From Enterobacteriaceae bacterium RIT714 (GTDB lineage: Bacteria; Pseudomonadota; Gammaproteobacteria; Enterobacterales; Enterobacteriaceae): 64,000 bases of DNA. Made by a program: the position numbers and the translations under genes. The DNA lies in the NCBI GenBank assembly GCA_009668015.1, contig WJYB01000013.1, positions 1 through 64,000 of the forward strand. The letters run 5' to 3'. Below, piece by piece: positions 32,809-41,884 of this stretch; within the stretch, counting starts at the first letter, position 1; each line of letters begins with the position of its first letter. A model generated the notes under the pieces. The model ran no database searches and was not told the DNA's origin. It saw nothing but the letters and a program-made list of their open reading frames with translations.

Positions 32809-33993
32809 ATGAAAAAGCAAAGGAACGTTAATTTACTGTTGATGCTGGTGTTACTGGTGGCAGTCGGACAGATGGCACAAACCATCTATATCCCGGCGAT
32901 CGCGGACATGGCGAAGGATTTCAGGGTTCGCGAAGGGGCAGTGCAAAGCGTGATGGCAGCCTATCTGCTGACCTATGGCGTTTCGCAACTGGTCTATGGT
33001 CCGCTTTCCGACCGCGTTGGCCGCCGTCCGGTGATCCTGGTGGGCATGTCCATTTTCATGCTGGCGACGGTGATCGCAATGACTACTCACAGCCTGACGA
33101 TATTGATTGCCGCCAGCGCGCTTCAGGGTATGGGGACCGGCGTCGGTGGCGTTATGGCGCGGACGCTGCCGCGTGATCTATACGAAGGAACTCAGCTTCG
33201 CCATGCCAATAGCCTGCTCAATATGGGCATTCTGGTCAGCCCATTGCTGGCCCCGCTGCTAGGCGGCGTGCTCGACAGCATCTGGTCATGGCGCGCCTGT
33301 TACGCTTTCCTGCTGGTGCTATGCATTATCGTTACCTTCAGCATGGCGCGCTGGATGCCCGAGACTCGCCCCACTGGCGCACCGCGCACCAGGCTCATTG
33401 CCAACTATAAAACCCTGTTCGGCAACGGCGCCTTCAACTGCTATCTGTTGATGCTGATCGGTGGACTGGCGGGAATTGCCGTGTTCGAAGCCTGCTCCGG
33501 CGTGTTATTAGGCGCAGGGCTGGGTCTCAGCAGTATGGTGGTCAGTATTCTGTTTATCCTGCCCATTCCGGCTGCGTTCTTTGGGGCGTGGTTCGCCGGA
33601 CGGCCAAATAAACGTTTCTCCACGCTGATGTGGCAATCGGTGATGAGCTGTCTGCTGGCAGGAGTGATGATGTGGATCCCGGGCCTGCTGGGCGTGATGA
33701 CCGTCTGGACGCTGCTGATCCCCGCCGCGCTGTTCTTCTTTGGCGCCGGGATGCTCTTTCCGCTGGCAACCAGTGGGGCGATGGAGCCGTTTCCGTTCCT
33801 CGCAGGCACGGCTGGCGCTCTGGTCGGTGGCCTGCAAAATATTGGCTCCGGGGTGCTGGCGTGGCTTTCAGCAATGATGCCACAAACCGGGCAGTCTAGC
33901 CTTGGCCTGCTGATGACGCTGATGGGGCTACTGATTTTGCTGTGCTGGCTGCCGCTGGCGTCGCGTGAGCCGCATCACGAGCAGACGATTTAA
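32809..33993 (+). CDS. emrD: EmrD multidrug efflux MFS transporter
   Basis: Drug:proton antiporter of the DHA1 family, 394 residues and 12 membrane segments, exporting hydrophobic uncouplers and detergents from the inner membrane. Recognised from MKKQRNVNLLLMLVLLVAVGQMAQTIYIPAIADMA, the motif A loop GPLSDRVGRRPVIL and motif C near LLGGVLDSIW. The ATG at 32809 is chosen from the E. coli start; the frame is open back to 32728. Its last 98 bases overlap the convergent GH5-like gene. Confidence 0.93.
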   Translation: MKKQRNVNLLLMLVLLVAVGQMAQTIYIPAIADMAKDFRVREGAVQSVMAAYLLTYGVSQLVYGPLSDRVGRRPVILVGMSIFMLATVIAMTTHSLTILIAASALQGMGTGVGGVMARTLPRDLYEGTQLRHANSLLNMGILVSPLLAPLLGGVLDSIWSWRACYAFLLVLCIIVTFSMARWMPETRPTGAPRTRLIANYKTLFGNGAFNCYLLMLIGGLAGIAVFEACSGVLLGAGLGLSSMVVSILFILPIPAAFFGAWFAGRPNKRFSTLMWQSVMSCLLAGVMMWIPGLLGVMTVWTLLIPAALFFFGAGMLFPLATSGAMEPFPFLAGTAGALVGGLQNIGSGVLAWLSAMMPQTGQSSLGLLMTLMGLLILLCWLPLASREPHHEQTI

Positions 33994-34984
33994 TCGCATG
34001 ATGGCCCGGCTTCTCGTCGGGCTTTTCACATACCGGGGCGATCATCACCTGCAGCAGCGGTTCCGGTCCCGGTCGCCACGCCCCCTCTTCTCCATCATAG
34101 AACTGGAAATCGGCATTAATCGCATACGGGATTTTCGCCTTTTGCAGCTCGCAGGCCATAAACGTGGCAAACGCCATTTGCGAAGCCGTCGGCGATAAAT
34201 GGCTGGATTCTCCCACGCCCCAGCCGCCAACCCAGCTCACATGTCCGGTTTTTTGCTGCCAGTTCAGGGCCGCATTAATACGGCTGCGAATCGCGGCTTT
34301 TTCTGTCGCCGAACCCGATGTCCACGGGTATTTGCCGTTGCTCCTGAGCGGTCCCCACGGGAAGATATGCCATTCAGCCAGCACGTAATTTTGGCTGTGC
34401 GCCGGCAGTTTCAGGCCCGCGAGATCTTCTGGCGTTGCCCGCAGGCGCGGGGCGACAAAAATCATGCGCTGTGCATCAATACTGTGAATGGCTTTGATGG
34501 TTTTTTCGTACACGCGGTTGAGGGACGCGAGATTGTGATTCAGCTTGTCGGCGGGCTCGTAGATGAGGTCAAAACCCAGCAACGGCGAGCTTTTTGCGAA
34601 GTAGTGCGCCACCGCGATCCACCAGTTCACCACCTCTTTTTCGTTATCCGCCTGGGGATCGCTTTTATATTCATCAGCCTGATAGGCAATAACCGGGATG
34701 ACGCCGTATTGTTCACAGGCTTCCACCAGCTTGCGCAGATGAATCAGCCGCGCCTCGGTGGGTTCACCCGCTACGCGAATACGGACATGGGTAAAGCCTT
34801 TCGCGCGGAAATCGCGGACCACCAGCGGATCAAATTCGCGAATCCCCCGTTCGGTGCGCGCCCAGTCCACGTCCATCCCTACACCCAGCTGCTCTGCGTA
34901 GCGCGAAGCCGTGAGCGCGGGCCCGGCGGCGACACACCAGCCCGTTGAGAAAAGTAGCGCAGCGGCAATGAAAGGCTTTAACAC
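33896..34984 (-). CDS. exported GH5-like glycosyl hydrolase (cellulase-superfamily)
   Basis: Secreted or periplasmic TIM-barrel protein of 362 residues. A signal peptide (LKPFIAAALLFSTGWCVAAG) is followed by a cellulase-superfamily barrel. GMDVDWARTERG opens the barrel, FTHVRIRV is strand 2, the proposed acid/base Glu lies in FDLIYEPAD, and the proposed nucleophile is the Glu of GGWGVGES. The polysaccharide substrate is unknown. The GTG at 34984 is preferred (AAGG seven bases upstream) over the TTG at 35011. The C-terminal 45 residues are a low-complexity Ala/Ser-rich tail whose DNA overlaps the 3' end and terminator of emrD. Confidence 0.72.
   Translation of the reverse strand: MLKPFIAAALLFSTGWCVAAGPALTASRYAEQLGVGMDVDWARTERGIREFDPLVVRDFRAKGFTHVRIRVAGEPTEARLIHLRKLVEACEQYGVIPVIAYQADEYKSDPQADNEKEVVNWWIAVAHYFAKSSPLLGFDLIYEPADKLNHNLASLNRVYEKTIKAIHSIDAQRMIFVAPRLRATPEDLAGLKLPAHSQNYVLAEWHIFPWGPLRSNGKYPWTSGSATEKAAIRSRINAALNWQQKTGHVSWVGGWGVGESSHLSPTASQMAFATFMACELQKAKIPYAINADFQFYDGEEGAWRPGPEPLLQVMIAPVCEKPDEKPGHHAIKSSARDAAHATPAAASTAKSVAPSASSAGQG
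34003..34026 (+). terminator. emrD terminator, inside the GH5-like gene
   Basis: GCCCG-GCTTCTCGT-CGGGC followed by TTTT, ten bases after the emrD stop. It lies within the coding frame of the convergent GH5-like gene. Confidence 0.7.
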
Positions 34985-35069
34985 GGTTAACCTTGCGAAT
35001 ATCGGAAGCAATAGACTGTATTTAGCATGCTTTTCCCGGTCAGGTGTAGCATCAAAGCGTAATAAATCT

Positions 35070-35160
35070 TCACCCCACCTGACTTTTCATCCAGTCGATA
35101 AAGGCATCGGTTCCGCTGCCATTGGCTGCACGATCGTCGCAGATTCTCTGTTCTGGCGGG
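35070..35160 (-). pseudogene. possible dsdC (LysR-type) 3' remnant
   Basis: Short minus-strand frame ending AFIDWMKSQVG before a stop, divergent from dsdA as dsdC is in E. coli. The ending resembles the C-terminus of DsdC as I remember it (AFIxWLxxQV). No helix-turn-helix or effector domain remains between here and dsdA, so a full regulator is absent. This may be chance; the match covers about ten residues. Confidence 0.3.
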
Positions 35161-35294
35161 TGAAGCACTACTGCGATGCGCCCCCTGGATGAGACGTTCA
35201 AATACTCTACGGCGGCGACATTTATCGCCGCGCGACTTGCACCTGGCTGCACATTCCTGCTTTCTTTCATTATCCGATCGCGAAGAGACGTACT
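35161..35294. promoter_or_regulatory. dsdA upstream region
   Basis: About 134 bases before dsdA. The ribosome binding site is GAAGAGACGT. No dsdX and no intact dsdC are present, so D-serine induction through DsdC would need a regulator elsewhere. I see no confident promoter. Confidence 0.35.
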
Positions 35295-36599
35295 ATGGAA
35301 AACGTAAACATCACCACTTTAACCGCACAGTTTCCTCTGGTGGAGGATCTGATTGCGCTGAAAGAAATCACCTGGCTTAATCCGCGCGCCACGTCGCTTG
35401 CGGAGGGGTTGCCCTACGTTGGGCTGACGCAGGCGGATGTCGCCGATGCCCATGCCCGCCTGACGCGCTTTGCGCCGTATCTGGCAAAAGCCTTCCCCGA
35501 AACGGCGGCGACCCACGGGATTATCGAATCCGACGTGGCCGAAATCCCCGCGATGCATCAGCGACTGGAGAAAATGTCCGGCACGGCGATCCCCGGCACG
35601 CTGCTGCTGAAAAAAGACAGCCATCTACCCATTTCCGGATCTATCAAAGCGCGCGGCGGCATTTATGAAGTGCTCTCCCACGCGGAAAAACTGGCGCTGG
35701 CCGCCGGTCTGCTCAGCGTCAACGACGATTACAGCATTTTGCTTGAACCCCGATTCAAAGACTTTTTCAGCCAGTACAGCATCGCCGTGGGATCAACCGG
35801 CAATCTGGGCATGTCCATCGGTATCATCAGCGCCCGCATTGGCTTCAGGGTGACGGTGCATATGTCTGCCGATGCGCGGGAGTGGAAAAAAGCGAAGCTA
35901 CGCAGCCACGGCGTAGAGGTGGTTGAATATGAACAGGATTACGGCGTTGCCGTTGAACAAGGGCGCAAGGCCGCGGAGAGCGATCCAAACTGCTTCTTCA
36001 TTGACGACGAAAACTCTCGCACGCTGTTTTTAGGCTATGCCGTAGCAGGTGAGCGCCTGAAAGCCCAGTTTGCGCAGCAGGGGCGGGTGGTGGATGCGGA
36101 GCACCCGCTGTTCGTCTATCTGCCCTGCGGCGTTGGCGGCGGTCCTGGCGGCGTGGCGTTTGGTCTCAGGCTGGCCTTTGGCGATCATGTTCACTGCTTC
36201 TTTGCCGAACCGACCCACTCGCCCTGCATGCTGTTAGGCGTTTATACCGGTTTGCAGGATGAGATTTCCGTGCAGAACCTGGGGATCGATAACGTCACAG
36301 CGGCAGATGGTTTAGCCGTTGGCCGGGCGTCCGGCTTTGTGGGACGCGCAATGGAGCGCCTGCTGGACGGGTTCTACACCCTTTCCGATCAGAGCATGTA
36401 CGACATGCTCGGCTGGCTGGCGCAGGAAGAAGGCATTCGCCTTGAGCCGTCCGCGCTGGCAGGAATGGCGGGCCCGGTTCGCGTCACCGCCAGCGGGAAA
36501 TACGCATTAGATAATGCGACGCATCTGGTCTGGGCGACCGGCGGCGGCATGGTGCCGGAAGAGGAGATGGCGAAATATCTGGCGAAAGGCAAAGGATAA
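35295..36599 (+). CDS. dsdA: D-serine ammonia-lyase (D-serine dehydratase)
   Basis: PLP enzyme of the cytoplasm converting D-serine to pyruvate and ammonia, detoxifying or using host D-serine. The 434 residues have the PLP lysine Lys118 in [10 protein letters not shown], at the same position as in E. coli DsdA. The phosphate-binding glycine loop is CGVGGGPGG, and [11 protein letters not shown] is the substrate loop. The C-terminus is about 8 residues shorter than E. coli through a deletion near [13 protein letters not shown]. The permease gene dsdX and regulator dsdC are not beside it. Confidence 0.94.
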   Translation: MENVNITTLTAQFPLVEDLIALKEITWLNPRATSLAEGLPYVGLTQADVADAHARLTRFAPYLAKAFPETAATHGIIESDVAEIPAMHQRLEKMSGTAIPGTLLLKKDSHLPISGSIKARGGIYEVLSHAEKLALAAGLLSVNDDYSILLEPRFKDFFSQYSIAVGSTGNLGMSIGIISARIGFRVTVHMSADAREWKKAKLRSHGVEVVEYEQDYGVAVEQGRKAAESDPNCFFIDDENSRTLFLGYAVAGERLKAQFAQQGRVVDAEHPLFVYLPCGVGGGPGGVAFGLRLAFGDHVHCFFAEPTHSPCMLLGVYTGLQDEISVQNLGIDNVTAADGLAVGRASGFVGRAMERLLDGFYTLSDQSMYDMLGWLAQEEGIRLEPSALAGMAGPVRVTASGKYALDNATHLVWATGGGMVPEEEMAKYLAKGKG

Positions 36600-36606
36600 G
36601 TCGTCA

Positions 36607-36635
36607 GCCCGGTGAGCGTCGCACCACCGGGCGTG
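36607..36635 (+). terminator. dsdA terminator
   Basis: Inverted repeat GCCCGGTG ... CACCGGGC followed by GTGTTT; the T tract is weak. Confidence 0.6.
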
Positions 36636-36644
36636 TTTCGAGAG

Positions 36645-37748
36645 TCAGCGGCTCTGTTGCAATAATGACATCAGCTCAACCGGAGAGCGGTGATGATTAA
36701 TAAGATCACACATGACCCGCATATACGGTGCGCTATATCTGAAGAAGTCGCGATAGCCTGCGCAGAGCACACTTTTGCCATTAAGGCGATGTTTGGGGCA
36801 GTCGCCATTGCACAAACGCCGCACCGTACATTGCCGGCATTCATCCGTTAATGTAGTCAGTTTATTCTCGCCAAATTCATGTGCCGCATTGCTATGGTTA
36901 AGCGCTGACAGCGGAGTCTGATGAATATTTCCCAGAAGATACTGCGGGTCTACATAATGGTCGCATTGATAGAGATCGCCGTTCGCTTCCAGTGCAAAAG
37001 CATGTCCACAGCGCTCGGCGAGAGAACACATTTGTGAAGGATGACCACTCCAGACGCCCAGAGTCGAATCAAAGAGCTGCACAAAAACGCGGCCAATATC
37101 CTCCCGCACCCAAAGGTCAAAAACGGCCTTCAAAAACTCTCCCCACTGCCTGTCAGTCACCGAATCAGGGTTATCACGCTCAACCAGCGGGATAAACTGC
37201 AAAAAGGGTGTACCTAGCGTGCGCAGATAGCGATACATCTGTTCCGGCTGCTGGCTATTTTTCTGGTTCACCACCGTCAGGAGATTGAAAGAGACCTGAT
37301 ACTTAACAAGCCGCTCAATGGCCGCGATGACTTTATCGTGGGTTGGATTGCCTTGACGGTTGATGCGGTACATATCGTGCATTTCAGCAGGGCCATCCAG
37401 TGAAATGCCCACCAACCAGTCATTGTCACGAAAAAAATGACACCATTTATCATTCAGTAAAATGCCGTTGGTTTGAAAGGCATTGTGAATACGCTTGCCG
37501 CAAGCGTAGCGTTGTTGCAGTGCGACCACACGGCGAAAAAAATCAATTCCGCACAGTGTGGGCTCACCGCCCTGCCAGGCAAATTGCACATCATCACCGG
37601 GCTGGGCAGCAATATGCTGAATAACATATGCCTCCAGCGTGGCATCGTCCATTTGCGGCTGCTCGGGTTTATCGAGATAAAAACAGTAGCGACAGTTCAG
37701 GTTACAGCGAGAACTGGCAGGTTTGGCCATCACATGACATCCTGTCAT
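36645..37748 (-). CDS. yidF: YidF-type anaerobic sulfatase-maturating radical SAM enzyme
   Basis: Cytoplasmic radical SAM enzyme of 367 residues that oxidises the active-site Cys of a sulfatase to formylglycine. The SAM-cluster motif is CNLNCRYC (Cys15, 19, 22). A C-terminal SPASM region supplies further clusters (CSLAERCGHAF; CDHYVDPQYLLGN; CRQCTVRRLCNGDCPKHR). The partner is the Cys-type sulfatase YidJ three genes upstream in the same transcript. The start overlaps the yidG stop by 4 bases (ATGA). Full length here; I recall the E. coli K-12 YidF as much shorter (about 165 residues). Confidence 0.88.
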   Translation of the reverse strand: MTGCHVMAKPASSRCNLNCRYCFYLDKPEQPQMDDATLEAYVIQHIAAQPGDDVQFAWQGGEPTLCGIDFFRRVVALQQRYACGKRIHNAFQTNGILLNDKWCHFFRDNDWLVGISLDGPAEMHDMYRINRQGNPTHDKVIAAIERLVKYQVSFNLLTVVNQKNSQQPEQMYRYLRTLGTPFLQFIPLVERDNPDSVTDRQWGEFLKAVFDLWVREDIGRVFVQLFDSTLGVWSGHPSQMCSLAERCGHAFALEANGDLYQCDHYVDPQYLLGNIHQTPLSALNHSNAAHEFGENKLTTLTDECRQCTVRRLCNGDCPKHRLNGKSVLCAGYRDFFRYSAPYMRVMCDLINHHRSPVELMSLLQQSR

Positions 37749-38107
37749 CCTCTTCCCTCAAGAAACACAATGATTTGATGTAAGTGCGTTACAGCAAACA
37801 ATATTGCGAGGGAAAGAACGGCGAGCGAGATCAAAAATTTATCACGCACCACACCTGGCTGGACAAAATCGCCGCGATCAACGTCCATCAGATTGCGGCT
37901 CCGGGTATAGCGCCAGAGGATAATTGCCGTCAGCGCCAGCACTCCCAGGGAGACCCAGAACGGCAGCCCCGAGCGGTATCCGTTATGTTTGATGGCCAGC
38001 GCAATCAGGGCAAAGTAGCCCAGCATCGTACGCAACCATGCCAGAGACGTCCGCTCTGGCTGCAGACCGGGATCAGCCTCACGGCGGGCTTTGCGGCTAT
38101 CCGGCAT
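37745..38107 (-). CDS. yidG: YidG, DUF202 inner-membrane protein
   Basis: Membrane protein of 120 residues with three hydrophobic segments after a charged N-terminus. It contains the DUF202 signature ERTSLAWLRTMLGYFALIALAIKH. Function is unknown. It overlaps yidH by 11 bases upstream and yidF by 4 bases downstream, so it is part of one coupled unit. Confidence 0.87.
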   Translation of the reverse strand: MPDSRKARREADPGLQPERTSLAWLRTMLGYFALIALAIKHNGYRSGLPFWVSLGVLALTAIILWRYTRSRNLMDVDRGDFVQPGVVRDKFLISLAVLSLAILFAVTHLHQIIVFLEGRG

Positions 38108-38444
38108 ACAGCACCAACCCCATCACTACCACGGCCACCAACAGCAGCATCACGCTGATCGCCAGCAACCCGCGGGTATACGATAAATCCTCTTTCAGCC
38201 GCATCGCTTTTTCATTCCGCAACCAGCGCAAATAACCGTAAATCGCCAGCCCTCCCGCAAACAGGCAGAGTAGCAACGCCAGCACTTCACGGATGAGCGG
38301 CGTAGCGAAATCAGGCGCAAGCTGGTCAAGACCAACGCCTGCCGCCAGAAAACCCAGCGCGGTACGGATCCACGCCAGGAAAGTGCGTTCATTCGCCAAC
38401 GAGAAACGGTAGTCAGGTGCTTCGCCAACGTGGGAAATTTTCAT
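38097..38444 (-). CDS. yidH: YidH, DUF202 inner-membrane protein
   Basis: Membrane protein of 115 residues, paralogous to YidG, with the DUF202 signature NERTFLAWIRTALGFLAAGVGLDQL and three membrane segments. Start MKISHVGEAPDYRFSL matches E. coli YidH; the frame is open to 38483, but the ATG at 38444 has AAAGGAGATTC. A 58-base gap separates it from yidJ. Function is unknown. Confidence 0.9.
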   Translation of the reverse strand: MKISHVGEAPDYRFSLANERTFLAWIRTALGFLAAGVGLDQLAPDFATPLIREVLALLLCLFAGGLAIYGYLRWLRNEKAMRLKEDLSYTRGLLAISVMLLLVAVVVMGLVLYAG

Positions 38445-38464
38445 TGAATCTCCTTTCGGGTTTA

Positions 38465-38500
38465 TCCCCTCCCCCTTGTACACCCTGAGAGGAGGGGGAA
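38465..38500. repeat. CCCTCC-type inverted repeat between yidJ and yidH
   Basis: CCCCTCCCCCTTGTACACCC...GAGAGGAGGGGG, an imperfect GC-rich hairpin in the yidJ-yidH gap. It could attenuate or stabilise the yidKJ message; it has AAAATC rather than a T tract on the minus strand exit. Confidence 0.4.
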
Positions 38501-38502
38501 AA

Positions 38503-39999
38503 TCAAAACTTCTGTTTTTTCTCTTCCACCTTCACTCCCTGCGTCGGTAACCCGGTGTCGTAATCACGCACCACCGGCGAATAGCCATCTTCCGGGCGCG
38601 GGCGAAAAGGTCCCATCCAACGTGGCTCGGCGCTCGAACGCCATGGGCGACACGCCCATTGATAGGTGCGGAACGGATCGCGGATTTTATCCATATAATC
38701 CAGTAACTCATCGTGCAGTCGGTTGCGATAGTCAGCAAATTGCGGCGAGTCGATCAAATTATGCATCTCATCCGGGTCATTATGGCGGTCATAGAACTCA
38801 TCGGTAGTGAATAAGTTCAGCACCAGCTTGAACGCATCCGTTACCCAGCAGCGTACCGGAATAAACCCACCAAAGCTGTCGTGTTCTATTTCATAGCGGT
38901 TAAATTCCACCATCACACCACGCAGCGCGTCTGCCGCCAGAATATTGTCACCAGGCAGAATGTCGGGTTTAGGAATCCCCGCCAGGGTCATCATCGTTGG
39001 AAGCAGATCGATATGGCTGACCGGTGCCTCCACCTGTCGTGGCGTACCCTGCGGTGGACGCATAATCAGGGGGATGCGGGTAATGTCGTCATACATGGCC
39101 GCCCCTTTGCTGATCAGCCGATGCGCGCCCATCATCTCGCCGTGATCGGAGGTGTAAATCACCCAGGTATTCTCCCGCTGCGCAGGGGTGAGGGCATTAA
39201 TGACACGACCAATCTGGTCATCCACAAAATCGTTACAGGCAAAGTAGAGCGGATGATGGTAATAACGCCCGCCCTCCTCCACCGGGGATGGCATCGCCTG
39301 CGACCAGAGGCGGTGATGAACGGGTTTATCAGCCAGGGTATCCAGCGCTTTTTCACCCAAATCATAATAAAAGTCCTGATATTTCTCGAGATAGTGAACA
39401 GGGCACGTAAACGGATGGTGCGGTTCGTCATAGGAGACCACCATCAAAAAGGGATCATCATCGGATTGCGTTTGCTGCAAAAAATCCACAGCCCGATTAC
39501 TGATGCGATATGCCCAGGTAAAGGTTTCATCAATATTGTTGGCCTGCAATTCTTCCATGCTGTTCAGGCCGTTGCGCCAAAGTGTGATCTGCTCTTCAGT
39601 AAGCTCTGCCAGATAATTTGCGCCATCGAACCAGTATTTTTCATTCCACTCAGGTGGGCAGACACCGGTGCCAAAGTAGTCGTGTCCGTCGAGATGCCAT
39701 TTACCGATGTAGCAGGTTTGGTAGCCCGCGTCCTTAAAGTAACGTCCCATGGTCGAAATATTCTTACCCGGAGCGACATTGTTAGTCCATGGTCCAGACT
39801 GACTGGCATAAATACCCGTAAACAACCCCGCACGTGCGGGAGTACATACCGGCGAGCAGGTATAGGCGGAATTAAAGCGAATGCCCTCCTCAGCTAGCAG
39901 ATCAATGTTATTCGTATTTAGCGGCTTACCGCTGTAACAGCCCACCATATTGGTAGCCTGTGTATCGGTCATGATGAATAGAAAATTGGGGCGTTTCAT
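38503..39999 (-). CDS. yidJ: YidJ Cys-type sulfatase
   Basis: Arylsulfatase-fold hydrolase of 498 residues. The catalytic Cys52 in CSPVCTPARAG is the formylglycine precursor (C-x-P-x-R rule). Metal ligands are in NFLFIMTDTQ at the N-terminus and in YTSDHGEMMGAH. No signal peptide is visible, so it acts in the cytoplasm unless exported by an unknown route. It overlaps yidK by 4 bases and shares the transcript with the maturase yidF, which suggests import of a sulfated compound by YidK and desulfation by YidJ. Confidence 0.92.
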   Translation of the reverse strand: MKRPNFLFIMTDTQATNMVGCYSGKPLNTNNIDLLAEEGIRFNSAYTCSPVCTPARAGLFTGIYASQSGPWTNNVAPGKNISTMGRYFKDAGYQTCYIGKWHLDGHDYFGTGVCPPEWNEKYWFDGANYLAELTEEQITLWRNGLNSMEELQANNIDETFTWAYRISNRAVDFLQQTQSDDDPFLMVVSYDEPHHPFTCPVHYLEKYQDFYYDLGEKALDTLADKPVHHRLWSQAMPSPVEEGGRYYHHPLYFACNDFVDDQIGRVINALTPAQRENTWVIYTSDHGEMMGAHRLISKGAAMYDDITRIPLIMRPPQGTPRQVEAPVSHIDLLPTMMTLAGIPKPDILPGDNILAADALRGVMVEFNRYEIEHDSFGGFIPVRCWVTDAFKLVLNLFTTDEFYDRHNDPDEMHNLIDSPQFADYRNRLHDELLDYMDKIRDPFRTYQWACRPWRSSAEPRWMGPFRPRPEDGYSPVVRDYDTGLPTQGVKVEEKKQKF

Positions 40000-41711
40000 G
40001 GATTGTCCTTAATATCAGAAACAGAGTTAAGCGGAGGATTACAGCGCTGACGAACCTTATCAATGATGAGATAAATCACCACGATGGCGACCACCAGATA
40101 GCTTGAGATAGTGAGCCAGCGGCTCGAATAACCGCCAAATTGCGCCAGCCCGGAATAGACACCTGTCATCGCAAACAGGACACCAACGGAGGCAATCTTG
40201 ACGTTTTTCCACGGTTTCATATCCACCGCGAACGCATCCTGGAATTTAAACGGCGTGTCCCGTGGGAAGAGATAACCAATTACCAGCATCAGCACCACGT
40301 TGATACAGAAGGTGCAGGCCAGGACATACAGGAAGTGGAAGTCGAATTTCACGAGGTAGTTGATGACAATATAGCTGACGATGCCGAAAAACAGCGCGGT
40401 TTTGGCTGCCAGCGCAGGAAGACGCGGGAAGAAAAACCCCATAATGACGATAGTCACCAGCGGCACGTTATAGATACCGTTAAGCTGTTTCATCCACGTG
40501 TAGAGTCCCTGCGGGGCGTACGCAATCCACGGCGCGACCAGTACAGAGACGATAGCCACCACCAGGCCAAAACGGCGGCCCACACTGACCAGTTGTTCTG
40601 ACGATGCGTTTTCATTGATGATGCGTCGATAAATACCCAGGCTAAAGAGCGTACAAGCGCTGTTCAGGAAACCGCAAAACGCGCTGATGATGGCACCAAA
40701 AAGCACAGCACTGAAAAAGCCCACCAGCGGTAACGGCATAACTTTATTGATGAGCGCCGGATATGCCATGTCCGCTTTTGGCAAATCCTGGAAGAGGTGA
40801 AAGGCAATCACGCCAGGTAGAACCAGAATCAGCGGATCGAGCATCTTTAATACCGCTGTCAGCAGCGCTCCTTTTTGCCCTTCCGCCAGGCTTTTCGAGG
40901 CCAGGGTGCGCTGTACAATTCCCTGATTGGTACACCAGTAGAAAGTATTGACCAGAATCAGCCCTGTCAACGCAGCCCCAATGGGGACCGGATCGTGGCT
41001 GCCACCGATGGAGTTGAGCATTTCACTGTGATCGTGAGTGAGAATATCTATTCCGTGCATCACGCTGCCATCACCCATCGCCATCAGACCAAACAGCGGT
41101 ACCAATAGCCCACCAATCACTAACCCGATACCATTTATCACGTCGGCTATCGCAATGGCGCGCATACCGCCCACGACGGCATACAAAATTCCAGAAATCC
41201 CCAATACCACGGCCATTGACCAGATCGCGGTATGTTGCGAAATACCAAACGTTTCGGTGACGTGGAACATACTGTTGAACGCCAGTGCGCCAGAGTAGAG
41301 CACGATAGGCAGAAAGCAGATTCCGGTAGCGATCAGAAAGCAGCAGTCCACAACGATACGGGTGGTTTTGTCATAACGTTCCTCAATGAAGTCCGGGATG
41401 GTTGCGATCCCTCGCTGCAGGTAGCGGGGCAGAAAGATCAGCGCCAGGAATATCAGAGGAATAGCGGAGATCACTTCCCACGCCATTACCGACATACCGC
41501 TACGGTAGGCTTGACCAGTCAACCCCACCAGTTGTTCGGTCGAAAGATTGGTCAGCATCAGCGATGCGGCAATCACTGGTGCTTTCAGCGATCGTCCTGC
41601 CAGAAAGTAACCCTGCTGCGAACCGGTATCGGCCTTACGCAATTTCCACCAGGTGATAGTCGCCACCAGTAGCGTAAAGGCAATAAAGCTCACTATTTGT
41701 AGAATATTCAT
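39996..41711 (-). CDS. yidK: YidK sodium:solute symporter (SSS family)
   Basis: Inner-membrane symporter of 571 residues and about 14 membrane segments. The SSS signature region around LSTEQLVGLTGQAYRSGMSVMAWE and GGMRAIAIADVINGIG is recognisable. It is the first gene of yidKJHGF and probably imports the sulfated substrate of YidJ, with the family linking it to sugars. It overlaps yidJ by ATGA. Divergent from the regulator yidL. Confidence 0.9.
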   Translation of the reverse strand: MNILQIVSFIAFTLLVATITWWKLRKADTGSQQGYFLAGRSLKAPVIAASLMLTNLSTEQLVGLTGQAYRSGMSVMAWEVISAIPLIFLALIFLPRYLQRGIATIPDFIEERYDKTTRIVVDCCFLIATGICFLPIVLYSGALAFNSMFHVTETFGISQHTAIWSMAVVLGISGILYAVVGGMRAIAIADVINGIGLVIGGLLVPLFGLMAMGDGSVMHGIDILTHDHSEMLNSIGGSHDPVPIGAALTGLILVNTFYWCTNQGIVQRTLASKSLAEGQKGALLTAVLKMLDPLILVLPGVIAFHLFQDLPKADMAYPALINKVMPLPLVGFFSAVLFGAIISAFCGFLNSACTLFSLGIYRRIINENASSEQLVSVGRRFGLVVAIVSVLVAPWIAYAPQGLYTWMKQLNGIYNVPLVTIVIMGFFFPRLPALAAKTALFFGIVSYIVINYLVKFDFHFLYVLACTFCINVVLMLVIGYLFPRDTPFKFQDAFAVDMKPWKNVKIASVGVLFAMTGVYSGLAQFGGYSSRWLTISSYLVVAIVVIYLIIDKVRQRCNPPLNSVSDIKDNP

Positions 41712-41884
41712 CTTGTTGCCCTTATTTATGATTATGCCCGGAAAATCTTCTGTACAGAGGAATTTAACAAACCGGGTTCAGGCTATTCGATATCTTAAAA
41801 TACAAGACTAGTTTCCCTTTCGTGGAAATTTTCTGATAAATTCCACTTCAGGTTGTGAGCATAATTTGCTGACGGGGAAATAAA
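41712..41884. promoter_or_regulatory. yidK/yidL divergent control region with candidate operator
   Basis: AT-rich divergent spacer. It contains an imperfect palindrome GTGGAAATTTT-CTGA-TAAATTCCAC (41822-41846) that suits a regulator site, probably for the AraC-type YidL. The yidL SD is GGGGAAATAA. Confidence 0.5.

Noticed and set aside
35070-35270. Minus-strand 66-codon gene upstream of dsdA
   Set aside because: No ribosome binding site or recognisable fold over its first 45 residues; only the last few residues resemble DsdC, so it is listed as a possible remnant instead.
38881-39897. Plus-strand frame of 338 codons opposite yidJ
   Set aside because: Shadow of the sulfatase gene, which has its full catalytic motif set on the minus strand.
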